64,000 nucleotides of DNA, taken from the NCBI RefSeq assembly GCF_037126465.1, contig NC_088206.1, positions 49,828,841-49,892,840 on the forward strand. Direction: 5' to 3'. The notes under the pieces are model-generated. The model had not been told where the DNA came from, did no database searches, and was given only the letters and a program-made list of their open reading frames with translations. The translations under genes and the position numbers were made by a program. This document shows, one piece after another, positions 21,608 to 32,316 of this stretch (position 1 is its first letter; each line of letters begins with the position of its first letter). Origin of the DNA: Ornithodoros turicata (taxonomy: Eukaryota; Arthropoda; Arachnida; Ixodida; Argasidae).

Positions 21608-21628
21608 GCAGCATACGCTGCCGCTTTT
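21608..21628 (+). pseudogene. Last codons of LINE A
   Basis: After the duplicated GCAG, the LINE A frame from 11936-11967 runs for a few more codons (IRCRF) into TAA. This places the Gypsy in the final codons of LINE A. Confidence 0.6.
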
Positions 21629-22153
21629 AAAGGGAGGGTCCGCAACGGTTGTGCCCAAAATTAAGTGAAAGTTGATTTCAGCAGAGACCACCCCCCAGAT
21701 GCTGACAACAACCTCCGTTTCGTATAAACGTGCGCGTATAATTTATAAACAGCGAAAACGATAAAGCGAAACCGAAACTATGAGAGCAGGAGGTGGCATC
21801 GGAATCGAGGAGCGCCACGCCGTGACGTCAGTCGCGAGATTCGTCTGCCGTGATTCCCATGTGTTGTATCGCATTGAAGACGCCAGGAAGCAAGTTACGC
21901 TGAACGTGCAGTCATGGAAACCGACTCCGCATCAGAATAGAACTCCACGGGACTTCAGCCCGATTCAGACGTGTATTCTAATGAGGAAAATGACTTGACC
22001 GCCACCATAAACCACAACGACTCGCCGTATTCGACAGACCCTGTACCAGTGCGCGCGTCGCTTGAAACCGAGGCCTCGGACCCATACACTGAAGACTGTC
22101 GAACTCGGAGTAACTAATGATGAGTTTCTAATAGGTTGTCGCACATTCTTATA
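21629..22153. other. LINE A 3' flank / unassigned DNA
   Basis: Probably begins with the LINE A 3' UTR; no tail or TSD of LINE A could be identified. It includes a C-run (21691-21699) and several CpG-rich stretches. No gene recognised. Confidence 0.4.
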
Positions 22154-23028
22154 CAGGGTGTCCCAGAAAACGTGTCATTGAATTATAATGAAAAAACTAC
22201 ACCAACTAGAGTCATGCGGTCAATGGCATTTGTTCTTTCTGGGTTTTTGCCACCTCCTCATATGAATGTCGTGTAACGTAAGTTTAATTATGTAAATTTT
22301 TGCGAGCTTAAGTCGGAAATTTGCCTAGCAAAGGTAACTTTGTAACCCCGCCAGTGTGAAGAGCGTGTCTAATTTAGTCAAATTAATGATAATTGACAGG
22401 GATATTCAGGAGCTATCCCATCGGAGAAAATAGCCGAACATCATACTCTACGGAGGTCGCACAGAATAGCGCACGATGAATTTTTCAGCGCAATCTTTGA
22501 CAGTCCGATGAAAGGAGGTTGGAAACCCAGCCCTCCCCGACATCGCAGAAAGAGATAAAACAGGCACGGCTTATCATGTCCGACTTTCGCTGGGATTTTG
22601 CTTTCCCTCTCCCAATTTTAGGAACTGTTACTTTTTCTACTATCACTCTGTGGGCTGGCTTCGGAACCTCCTTTCGTCGCACTGAGAGCGATTGCGCTGA
22701 AAACGTCATCGCGCGCTATTGTCCGGTGCTCCGAAAAGCATGATATTCGACTATTTTTTCCGATGGAATAGCTCGTGAATATCACTGTGAATTATCATGA
22801 ATTTGAGTGTATTCGGCACGCTCTTCATATTGGTGGGGTAAAAAAGTGACCTTTACTTGGCAAATTTCCGAGTTCAGTTCGCAAATATTTACATAATAAA
22901 ACTTGGAGTAATGATATTCACATTAGGAGGTGGCAAAAACTAATAAGAACAAATGCTGTTGACCGCATGATTCTAGGTGGCGTAGTTTTTTTATTATAAT
23001 TCAATGACACGTTTTCTGGGACACCCTG
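22154..23028. mobile_element. Palindromic MITE with CAGGGTGTCCCAG termini
   Basis: The left end CAGGGTGTCCCAGAAAACGT and the right end match as inverted repeats for about 90 bp with few changes. The similarity continues imperfectly inward toward a centre near 22590, so nearly the whole 875 bp can fold back. TATA lies on both sides (22150-22153, 23029-23032), which fits a TA or TATA target. No transposase is encoded. Termini of this kind occur on arthropod Tc1/mariner-like MITEs, but the superfamily is not settled by the sequence. Confidence 0.75.
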
Positions 23029-23088
23029 TATAAGTGCCACGGGTGCACGCGTAATATGAAACATGTTGCAGGTGCACATGCGGTCGGT

Positions 23089-23328
23089 GCCTCCTGCAGG
23101 TGCCACTCCGAGTTCCCGCATGAGCCGTCTTTTCGTGTCGAACATTCCTGTCTCAAAATGATGAGAACATATCGTTCTCGAGCTGGTCTTCCTCCACTTG
23201 ATTTTGCGCAGCGCCATTTCCCACTCCAAACGACGTTGTTTGGCCGTCGGAAACTGGAAATATGCTACGTCTGTTGTTGTATCCGACCTGTTGCCACAAC
23301 TGATTATACAGCATGTCTTACCGGCCAT
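23089..23328 (-). CDS. THAP-domain exon (DNA-binding zinc finger)
   Basis: From the ATG at 23328 (MAGKTCCIISCGN) about 80 residues fit a C2CH THAP finger. Visible are Cys at 6/7 and 11, the FQFP block (24-27), W36, and C54-x2-H57 in TICSHHFETGMF. The terminal AVPTIF-like block is weak (RELGVAPAG). THAP proteins are sequence-specific DNA-binding factors, and the domain is also the DNA-binding part of P-element-type transposases. The frame continues another 57 codons into the MITE that begins 60 bp downstream, so the true exon end is uncertain; no strong splice donor stands out. An in-frame upstream ATG exists at 23367. It could be a host first exon or a transposase relic; no transposase catalytic core is seen nearby. 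Confidence 0.6.
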
Positions 23329-23367
23329 CGTGGTGGGTGTAAGATCAGTGTGCGACGTAACGAACAC

Positions 23368-24581
23368 AATTGCTACGGAAAATTTCCTTCGTCAAAACTG
23401 CCAAAACACACAGCAAAGCAAGGCGGACGGCGCGGGATATCTCGCGACTTACATCACGCTCGGTGTTGCTTGCAGAAAAGCGCTCGTGGCTCGCACTACC
23501 CTGTCACCGATCGCGTCATAGAAGAAAATCATTTTTATCAAGTTTGACTCAGTTTTCGAAGGAGATATTTCACAGGCATGGTCGTTGATGGCTAAAGGTG
23601 ACGAATATTCGAAAACCTCGGAAGGGACCTTATGCGGATTCTCCCTTTAACACCTTCGCCACGTCTTTAGGACAGAGTCCAACCGAATTTTTTTCCTTTT
23701 TCACATAATACTTACTTACTTTAAATGGACTATCGCATCCGGAAACGTGTGTATGATATCGATACAGTAAATTCCGTCACCGCTTCACAGTCAACTTGGC
23801 CAAATTTCTCTCCCGAAAACAGCTTACATATTAAATAAACGCGTTTTGAAGATTCGCGCTCCCTCTGCAGAGGAAGCCCCAGCGATAGTGACACCATGAT
23901 GACGTCAACCAAGCACACGAATGGAAGCGTAGCGCAGGCGATTGTCTTCGAGGTCGTCTGCTTCGTGTTCGCACCGCAATGTACTAAGTGAAACGCCCTT
24001 GGTAAATAGCTGATTTTCGCATATCAGTGCGAGTTCTGACTCCATCATATATTTCGTGGAACACGGTGTTAAGTCTCACCCGCATGAAGCGATTTTGCTC
24101 GCGACTCGCGCGCGTTGGCGTCGGCGCGCAGATTTTGGCCTAGGAAAGAGAAGAAAAAGCAAACGCTCGGCGTCGCGACGCTGCCGGAAGTTGGGAGGGA
24201 CTTTCGCCAATGAGAACTGGTGGAGCGATCACGTGACTGCAAGGGGGTCCGCTTTGTCTGGTAGGGTAGCCCTACGTGCACGCCTGCGGTTGCTGATGGA
24301 TGGATAGATAAAGAAAAACATGTTATTCTATGTTCCTGCTTTATTCTCCATCGTAACAAAACCAATGCTTTCGGACGTCCATTCCGACGAGCACAAAAAT
24401 GCTACCCGGAGACTTGATGTGGCTTAGGCGCCAACCGCATGGCGCGCATTTGCCAGCCGAATGAAGCGGAGCGTGTGCCGAGCGTGCAACCGAACGACAG
24501 AACAATAGGCGCACAGCCGAAACGCTCATATCTGGCGGGATAGAAATTTCGGCAGTGACGACCGGAGCTGAATCGGGCCAG
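23368..24581. other. CpG-rich non-coding stretch
   Basis: Short frames only. Contains CpG-rich segments (23430-23520; 24090-24300) with a CCGGAAG ETS-type site near 24182 and a TCACGTGA near 24229. These are promoter-like, but no gene could be attached. Confidence 0.35.
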
Positions 24582-24611
24582 CCAATCAGCAGCGAGAGGA
24601 AAGTGCACGTG
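24582..24611 (+). promoter_or_regulatory. CCAAT box and CACGTG E-box
   Basis: CCAAT at 24582-24586 and CACGTG at 24606-24611 lie 70 and 45 bp before the ATG of the candidate exon at 24656. No TATA box is evident. Confidence 0.4.
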
Positions 24612-24655
24612 ACCGCCTTCCCTCCAGCACGGCGAGCGGCACATAAACGGAAAAC

Positions 24656-24764
24656 ATGGCTGCCCGATTCGTGGTGTACGATGTTGAAATCTTGGAACAT
24701 GAAGATGGACGAGTACAAAGACGTAACGAATCATTTATTCTGGATAGAACTCGCGGACGAACTC
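24656..24764 (+). CDS. Candidate first coding exon, unknown protein
   Basis: ATG in the context AAAACATGG, then 36 codons (MAARFVVYDVEILEHEDG...) that stop at a strong splice donor (ACTC|GTAAGTG, GT at 24765). A candidate acceptor (TTATATTTTCAG, AG at 25640-25641) joins in phase to an open frame of more than 110 codons (25642-25997). The encoded start is acidic then basic and is not a family I recognise. Support is the promoter-like upstream sequence, the donor and the in-phase acceptor. There is no homology argument. Confidence 0.35.
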
Positions 24765-25641
24765 GTAAGTGTATTTACGCGCTTAAGCAAATGTATTTAT
24801 ACTTATCGAAGAGCGGGGAGGATTGGGGCCGTTAATGTCGATGGCGTAATCGACAACGACCGTTTTAGCGAGTTTTTAAACAACATATATGTGAGTCAAT
24901 AAACTTTTTGGACAGTACGCTTCGTGCGCGTGTCGCCTTTCTCCATGGTGTCATGCGCCTACGATGACTGATTTGATGACTGAGTCCCGGTTTGACGTCT
25001 TTGGTATTTGTATGCGAGTGAAATTGGGATGTGACTGAAGTTGGTTGTCATGTTTCATTGCTGCTGCTTCCAGCACATGATCGCCACTGTCATGTATACT
25101 TAGTCTGATTATGTTACCGTGATTACTTAATATCGCAAAGCAAAGCAAGCGACTGGCAGCATGACCAGCTGGGACCAGGCGAAGCCAGAAGCGCCTCGGG
25201 GACGCGCGGGTGCACTAAAGAGGACGCACATCTGGACGGCTCGAAGTTTTACGAAAGTGGAAACAGATGACATTGTGTGTTTTCATCAGCATAGCTGCAA
25301 TGCAACTAGTATGTATGTAGCTACCGCGTCCACAGCAGGCAGCCGACGCATCACCATGCCAACCACGCTCGCCGAGAATCCGTCGCATGCGGTTGGAAGA
25401 GCTCTGCTCACGTTCCACGCTGTCCGGCAGAGACAACGCTGGCAAATTTCGGCTGTAAAATGCGCTCCATGCGGTTGGCGCCTTAGTTGAGTTCAGCACG
25501 CCGTTTCGCATGCAAGAACATTTGTGTAGCTTATCGAGACCTAATAGTCATCCCCAAAATAACTGACACGTTGCATATCAACTACAAGGTCACTTTAAAG
25601 AGGTATTAATTACTTTAGCGATCATCTTGTTATATTTTCAG
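24765..25641 (+). other. Candidate intron
   Basis: Bounded by GTAAGT and TTTTCAG. Includes a segment (about 25446-25490) that is an inverted copy, about 36 of 40 bases, of 24423-24463 upstream of the exon. No other gene seen in it. Confidence 0.3.
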
Positions 25642-25997
25642 GCACAGCATCGCTGCACACTGATGTCCCTGTGTTCGTGCAACACTGGGAACACGCCGCG
25701 CACGACGATCTCTTGTTCCATGCGGGAGTATCTTCCCTCGCGTCAGCGACGGAGTTTGTCGCGCGTCGCGTTTTCGCGTGCAAAAATCGCTCAATGCGGG
25801 TCAGCCTTTACGCTCCAGGCTCAGTACGAACACGGTCTGACGCTAACCAGAAACAACATTCCAGAAACCGATCACAGACTCTCCGCGACGAGCAGATGCC
25901 TTCCTTCCCGCCCGCCGGTCGGTCGCCAAGGGCCCTCCAGCCGCTGCCTGATTGGACCTGTCCGCGCCAAAGGGCGCTCACTGATTGGTCCAAATGA
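25642..25997 (+). CDS. Candidate second exon, unknown protein
   Basis: Open in the phase set by the preceding exon to a TGA at 25995-25997. The first 50 codons (VPVFVQHWEHAAHDDLLF...) are plausible protein. The later part is Arg/Ser/Pro-rich and overlaps two inverted CCAAT motifs (ATTGG near 25952 and 25983), so the true exon may end earlier or the region may be a divergent promoter. Confidence 0.25.
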
Positions 25998-26504
25998 CGC
26001 TATCTTTGATTTCCAGAGAGGGAATTCCGGAATACTCTCAACATCCGTCGTCTGCTCTTGCCATGCGTTATATCAAACCGCACGGGAACAACTAATTCGC
26101 GTCGGAATTTCGGCGGTCAGTGATGAACGCGAAATAAAACGGCACTGAAGAATCGGAATCGACCGCGACGGATGCGACAGTCCCTACAGTTCCCTGGTAC
26201 GTTCGATGACTCGTGTGACGTATCTACTGGCTTTGCATGAGCCATGGCCAGAACACTCGACAGAGCCTTTTTTGCAAGTGCAGCAATAATGACACCCCTT
26301 GCAGAAGAAACCATTGCGCTTTTGATGAGAACAAAAACAAATAAAAAACGAAACACGCCACCGCCCGCTTATTTGTATAGATATGGCTTATCGCACTTAA
26401 TGAAACCATCAACAAACATTTCAGCTTGTGCTTCTCTGACGCCAATTTATTTTTCGCCTCAAGGTAATCAAGAACACAAGATGGCCTTCTCCGTCTGCGT
26501 TGGG
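25998..26504. other. Unassigned DNA before the foldback element
   Basis: Only short frames, such as one from 26244 starting MARTLDRAFFASAAIM, which I do not recognise. No repeat or RNA gene seen. Confidence 0.3.
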
Positions 26505-29255
26505 CCATTCCAGCAGAAACCAGCCAGAGGTGTAGCTCGACCCTCTTAGACTTCGCTGCAAAAAAAATTTATGTATTCCCTTATGGGTGTGTATGTAGGA
26601 CATAAACTTTTTTTCTCAATATTTAGTTTTCTTGAGCATTGGGGGCGCCTCGAACTGGCCCAAAAATGAAAAAAATGTTGTCCGTTCCGCGCGTCCTTCT
26701 GGCACATACAGACGGCATTTCTGGGCTTTCTTTGTCTACAGTGTTAGAGGGGAAGGGTCATCTAGCTCCCCGAAGAGATATGGAACAAGAACAAATCCGG
26801 TGACGTGGTAAGAGCTCAAGAACGGAGCGCGTTTGAGGCCACGTTTACGATAAATTTTTGGCATGTTAGCATACTCCCAGGAGCCCGAGATTATTTATGC
26901 TCATAAACTACTGTATGGAGATTTGCTTCACGTAAAGGTATGAAGCTGATCTATATTCATTATTTAACTAAGCGACCGAGAATATCGACCATTCGCAAAA
27001 AAAGACACTTATGAGATAGTATTTTCACGTACCTGTCGAGGTCGTCTATACGAAGTGAAAGAAGTCGTGCCATTTGTAGAACAGATCCTCTCCTATAACA
27101 TATTGAAAATCTACAGGTGTTTTTTCCCTTGAACGAGAAAAAAAAATTCGCCCCCATACTTCGCTGCAGGTTGTTCGTTAGTTGAGGAAGTAAACTAAAT
27201 GTGCCTTTGTGGAAGACACCCTCTCTCATAACATTTTGGAACTCTACATGTGTATTTCTTCTTAAGCGAGAAAAAAAAATCGTCAGCACATTTCATATCC
27301 CGTCTGTAAGGTACCATAATCACCTTTTGAAGGAAGTTCGCCTTCTACTGTTAGTTCTACAGCTCTACCTCGAGTACTCACTGCAGTCTCTTCGTAGCAG
27401 CTTCGTCGTCGTTTCTGTTTGCCTGACTCAGGAGTCATGACAATGTTACGGTACACACCATTCGCCACTTGTTTATTGAACAATGTCCGAGAAATGTACT
27501 ACTTCTCTGATGGCGCGTCGCAATAGAAAAACAGAAATTACAATTCCTAACCTTTGTCTCCACAAGCATGGCATTGGCATGCTACGTAGCACTTTTTTGC
27601 CTAATCCTGTGGTAAAGGGCAATGTGAATGCATTGAATTGAATGCAGATATTTTGATACCTGCACAGCTGTTCCCCTGTGTGAAAGAAAGCGCGAAGAGA
27701 TCGAGTGCATGCGTTATGGCTCACAGCCGAGGACATACGGTTGGAGGAGAAACTACTGAACGTGAAGCACAATGAGGCATGCTCCATCCAAAGCACCGGG
27801 AGGTACTGCTACTTTGAGCCTATATCCTCTGTTCAGGTATATGCAGCAAGAACGTCTATTTCCAGTGAAAGAAAGACAGTGCGCGTATAGCTACATTTTT
27901 TCCTTTTTTTACTTTCCGTTGTGGGAGAAGTGCGCAGGAGATCAAAGACTGTTAAGACGTTAGACTGTTCTGACGTGCTTTGAGTCAATAGCCAAGGTCA
28001 GCTACCGCAGTAAGATCCACAGCAAACAGTGTGAGAAAAATGATGATAATGATACCTCACTGAGCGGATGCAAATGCGCTGAGTTTTTTTTTCCCCGTTT
28101 AAGAATAAATACGTCAACAGATTTTTAATATGTTATAGCCTTATCGGAGATGGTCTGTTGTTGAAATGGTGTGATTTTTTTCACTTCCCAGACGACTTCA
28201 GGTATGTAAAAACAATCATAAATGACGACGAATCTGTTCCGAAGCAGTGCCTGCGAGTGTTAAGTTGGTGGGACTAGAGTCACTAAATAGGTGGGACTTG
28301 GCAGAACAGCAGAAGGCGAAATTCGTCCAAAGGGTGATAATGGTATTACCTTACAGACGGGATATAAGAGAGCTAACGATTTTTTTTTCTCGCGTAAGAA
28401 CAAATACATCTTTAGATTTTCAAAATGGTTATGGAGAGAGTCACAAAGGCATCACTTTTTACTTCCTAGATGATCTCAACTAGCGAATGACCTGCAGCGG
28501 TGTACGGCGACGAATTTTTTTATTTTTTTCCTCGTTTAAGGAAACAAAAAACACCTGTAGATTTTCAATGATCTGTTCTACAAATGGCACGACTTCTTTC
28601 ACTTCCACGACGACCTCAGGTATGTGAAAATACTATATGAAAAGCGTCATTTTTTACGAATGGTCTATATTCTCGGTCGCTTACTTCAACAACGAATATA
28701 GATCAGCTCCATATCTTTACGTGAAGCGAATCTCCATACAGTAGTTTATGAGCATATATAATCTCGGGCAGAGAATGCTAACTTGCCAAAAATTTATCGT
28801 TAAAACTTAGCCCCAAACGCGCTCCGTTCTTGAGCTCTTACGACGTCACCGGATTTGTTCTCGTTCCATATGCTCTTCGGGAAGCTAGATGACACTCTAA
28901 CACTAACACTAACACCTCTAACACTATAGACAAAGAAAGCGTAGAAATGCCGTCTGTATGTGCCAGAAGGACGCGCGGAACGGACAACACTTTTTCATGT
29001 TTGGGCCAAGTTCGAGGCACCCCCAATGCTCAAGAAAACTAAATCTTGAGAAAAAAAAAGTTTATATCCTACATAACCGGTAAATCGGGTAAATCATATA
29101 CGGTAAACCGGGTGTTTCCCTCTGGCTCCTCCATGTCTATGATTCCCAGTTGTGATGTATCTTGGGTGGAATAAAATAAATGAAATGAAATGAAATACAC
29201 ACAGCGAAATCTAAGAGGGTCGAGCTACACCTCTGGCTGGTTTCGGCTAGAACGG
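26505..29255. mobile_element. Large foldback element with tandem subrepeats in its arms
   Basis: The left arm (about 26505-27410) and right arm (about 28225-29255) are imperfect inverted copies; the spacer is about 815 bp. Matching landmarks: GAGGGTCGAGCTACACCTCTG at 29216-29236 against its complement near 26530; GTCCTTCTGGCACATACAGA near 26691 against 28954-28975; CTTACAGACGGGATAT near 28352 against 27297-27311. The inner arms contain subrepeats of about 140 bp, each starting with a T-run plus CTCGTTTAAG and ending CACTTCC...GACCTCAGGTATGT (28080-28215, 28370-28490, 28510-28640 and inverted partners at 27000-27290). No coding sequence. The right arm carries a later insertion (29077-29196) and a CTAACA microsatellite (28896-28915). 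Confidence 0.75.
29077..29196 (+). mobile_element. 3' end of a non-LTR element with (TGAAA)n tail
   Basis: Present only in the right arm of the foldback element. Ends with AATAAA (29170-29175) and TGAAA repeats (29181-29196), as a 5'-truncated retrotransposed insertion would. Confidence 0.55.
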
Positions 29256-29675
29256 CCCCGTCACAACCTACGCCGTCATCGGATTGCATGAACGAGTCAT
29301 TTCTAATAAGCGCATTACAGGAGCATAAAAAGACCCGAGAACACGAGAACAAAGATGTCGGGATAGCTAGGATTACAAGCCCTGGAAACCACATAAAAAC
29401 TACGAGTGCAGCGCGTAATCCTGGAGCGCAAGAGAGCTTTCAATCTCGCGGGTCAGAAAACCTGCTCCCCTCGGCTGCAACGTCATGTGCCTCGCCAAGA
29501 CTGAGGCGAGCGGGTTCTTTTTCCTTTCTTTCTTTTTGTAGTCGTATTTCGCGCCGCCCGTCCCACGTCTCGACTGGTTGCTCTCGCTAGCACATGGTTC
29601 TCATTGGCCAATGAAAAGCGCTTTGCCACCTGACGTCGCGAGAAGTGAGGAGCCGCTAGGCGAGGTCGCTGCGCG
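29256..29675. other. Unassigned DNA with a promoter-like right end
   Basis: No gene recognised. The last 80 bp contain ATTGGCCAAT (29605-29614) and a CRE-like TGACGTC (29631-29637). Confidence 0.35.
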
Positions 29676-29870
29676 ATGTCTTGCAAAGCAATTTTCTCAG
29701 TAAATTCGGACTTCCCAAAGGAAATGTTTTGTGTGACGGTTCCTGAAGGCAGTGACGCGGTAAAAAAAAATGTATGTTCCAAGTGCCTTCCATGCTCCTG
29801 TAATGCCTCCCATTTTTGTATTTGCCGCACTTCTCAACACAGAACCGTGTACCATATTGCTCGCCTCTAG
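29676..29870 (+). CDS. Small cysteine-rich open frame, hypothetical
   Basis: 64 codons from MSCKAIFSVNS to a TAG, with eight Cys in the second half (CSKCLPCSC, CICR). It lies 60 bp after a CCAAT/CRE-like segment. The stop runs into a TTAGG-type repeat. It could be a first exon, a small secreted-type peptide without a signal sequence, or chance. I do not recognise it. Confidence 0.2.
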   Translation: MSCKAIFSVNSDFPKEMFCVTVPEGSDAVKKNVCSKCLPCSCNASHFCICRTSQHRTVYHIARL

Positions 29871-29912
29871 GTTAGGTTAGGTTGGGTTGGGTTATTAGGT
29901 TAGGTTGGGCAC
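29869..29912 (+). repeat. Short TTAGG/TTGGG tract
   Basis: AGGTTAGGTTAGGTTGGGT followed by a second TTAGGTTAGG run. An isolated telomere-like tract unrelated to the array at the left end. Confidence 0.7.
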
Positions 29913-31314
29913 CGCCACAAGCATGTAACTTCTACGCCGAATCCTTGTTTATTAGTAGTACTGTGCAATCTGACAGTGACTCTGAGATCATTCCTGGTCA
30001 TATGCTGCCCCAAGCGGAAGTTGGCCACAGGACGACTCTTGATGAAGCATAACAGGGAGTTTCACAGCTTGGAGTGATGTAGCAAGGGGGCAGGGGGGGG
30101 GGGGGTGAAACCCCCAAAATCGTACGTTTGATAGTGCATTTGGGAGAAAAAGACAGAGGTGGAACCCTCTCCCCTATGTAAAGTTCCCGTAGAACACCTC
30201 CCGAAATATCTTTCTGGTTACGCTACGACAACACCCCCATCCCACCTTAAAGGAGTACAGAGGGCAATCCAAAAAAAATTCAGATTAAGACGTCCGATGA
30301 AAGTGTGTGTGTCATTTTACCGAATAGCGCGAAAGGGTTTGATGTGTGCAATTTGTTTCCCAGAAAAAAATGCATATAAATATGGCTCCGCGCGTTCACC
30401 CTTAACTCGCCGTTCCGGGTATAACCTGTATAACGAGGAGGATAAGTATGATGCCACGCCACCGTGACGTTACAGGGGTGGGCAACTCGTTCTGGTTCGC
30501 TGGTCAGTCGGGGTCAGCGCCCTGTCCCTTCGCACCCGTACAGTGGCTGTAGCCGCCGTAAACCAGTTTCGCCAGTTTCCCAGGAGAAGAAAGACAACGC
30601 GTATGCGCATGCCCAGCGCCTGTGTCCGCCATCTTTGAGCGGAAAACATCGCTATGGACCAACCTGCGGGCGACTGTCATGATCATTGTGGGGAGATAAT
30701 CGGTTTCAAGGTTACGCGGGCGTTTCAGGTCTGGTAATGAGTACAATGCGCTTTCACTCTTTCCGCATTCTTCTTCCAATCTTCTCTTTCTTATACTTTC
30801 CCACGCAACGTGCCAGTCCGAAAAGTGTCGCCATTATTGAGGGGAAAGACACGACGTTCGACATTCCGTCGCCAGGGGCGACGCGAATATGGAAGTGGTC
30901 CATTGGGGATAGAAGGAGCGGCCGAATCATGCCCGAGCCAGGAGCAATGCTTTTTCAGAACCACGAACAGCCGAGTAGCAGACGACAGTGGAGTAGCAGA
31001 CAACATTTCTCTGGACCAATCAGCGAGCGTGGCCCCTGTAGCGTCGGCGCGAGGTCCCAGGCATATCACAGGCTGGTACTGCTCTCCACCGCCGCTGCGC
31101 ACGGTCGTTTTTTGCGGCGTACTTTAAATTCAATTTCTGCGATAATTATGACTCTATGAGGTGAATTAATTCTTCTGGTGCATCCTACTGGCCTGCTTAG
31201 CAGTTTTATACAAAGAAAATAGGGTGTTAAAAATGACTTCTGTGCTACTTTAATACATCCCAAATACCTTACAGTAGCCCCGATAATACCCAGAAATACA
31301 AAAAAGCCAGTAGG
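29913..31314. other. Non-coding DNA with remnants of MITE termini
   Basis: Around 30075-30235 a segment begins with ATGTAGCAAGGGGG and a 13-G run and ends with TGGTTACGCTAC. This resembles a degraded G-rich MITE with inverted ends. At 30244 TTAAAGGAGTACAGAG and at 30474 CAGGGGTGGGCAACTCG look like single left ends of TTAA-type and hAT-type elements; I found no matching right ends. No gene seen. Confidence 0.4.
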
Positions 31315-31368
31315 CAGTGGCGTCGGAACTATTTTTCCACTGGGGGAGCGGAAAAAAATGCTACCATA

Positions 31369-31640
31369 AACATCATCGTGATCATCATCATCATCATTTA
31401 TTTCCCTTGAGGGCTCATGCAAGCAATACAAGGGTGGTACACAAATTGAAAACGTGCTCAGGCAAGTTACGACATGTGCATACTTGTACAGCAGACCTAA
31501 ACTGACATTGCAGAAGTAATGTGTATGAATATGTCAGTGAGAAGATAATGTTAATGTAATTAGAACATAATTTACATATCTTTTATACATACTTTATAAA
31601 CAAGGAAAGATAAACGTTTTAGTTTTCACTTTTCCAGTCA
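31369..31640 (-). mobile_element. LINE 3' UTR with (GAT)n tail
   Basis: On the - strand the sequence ends AAATAAATGATGATGATGATG (complement of 31378-31399). It is a polyadenylation-like hexamer followed by a trinucleotide tail. The remaining 200 bp are AT-rich without a frame. A 5'-truncated copy. Confidence 0.55.
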
Positions 31641-32100
31641 AGGATATTTGTGTCTGGTAAGCTTGTTGCCGATGCGGCATGCCCAACAATGGAAGACACA
31701 ACAGAAGGAACATGAAATGCATGTCTACATGGGAGCCGCGGCACGGAACGACGATTCCCGTACCAATAGTATCACAGCACGACTGTAGGACGCCAATTCC
31801 AACGAAAATCTTGAACTATATTCTCCGGGGCTGGAAGCTAATATCGTCAGATCCTCAATCCTTTTGCCTTCTGCGGTTAAACCAGGCTTTCCAGGCGCGG
31901 TGTGGGGCTCAGCAAGAGCCTACAGGTGCCTGTCACGGGCTCGGTCGGGGCCATACTGAGTAAAGTCTGGAGCTCCGTGCTAATCAACGTTCGGACTCAG
32001 CGGGTGAAACGGATTACGGGCAGTGGCCTCGCGATGCCTCGCGATGAATACACGGCTTCCGATTACGCTAGACAAATCTTCACCGATCACTAAAATTCTA
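31641..32100. other. Unassigned DNA
   Basis: No coding sequence or repeat recognised within the hAT-bounded segment. Confidence 0.3.
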
Positions 32101-32316
32101 TACAGGCTGTTCAACAAATTACCTAAAGACACTCTAAGCTCAAGAAACCTAAAATCCACCTCGCCACACAGGCTTCTCGACAAGATGCACAAAAGTGATA
32201 TCTGCTCCTCACAGTCAAGATCGCCACACAGGCTACCCGACAAATTGCACAAAAGTGATATCTGCTTCTTAAAATCACAATCGCTAGGCTACCCAACAAG
32301 TTGCACAAATCCTTAA
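32101..32316. repeat. 60-bp tandem repeats
   Basis: Copies start at 32161, 32221 and 32281 with an exact 60-bp period (TCGCCACACAGGCT... AAAAGTGATATCTGC). A degenerate copy precedes them at about 32101. The array resumes at 33153 (TTGCCACATAGGCTACC) beyond the MITE. Confidence 0.85.

Noticed and set aside
30474..30490. A hAT element starting CAGGGGTGGGCAACTCG
   Set aside because: No inverted partner or 8-bp duplication was found nearby.
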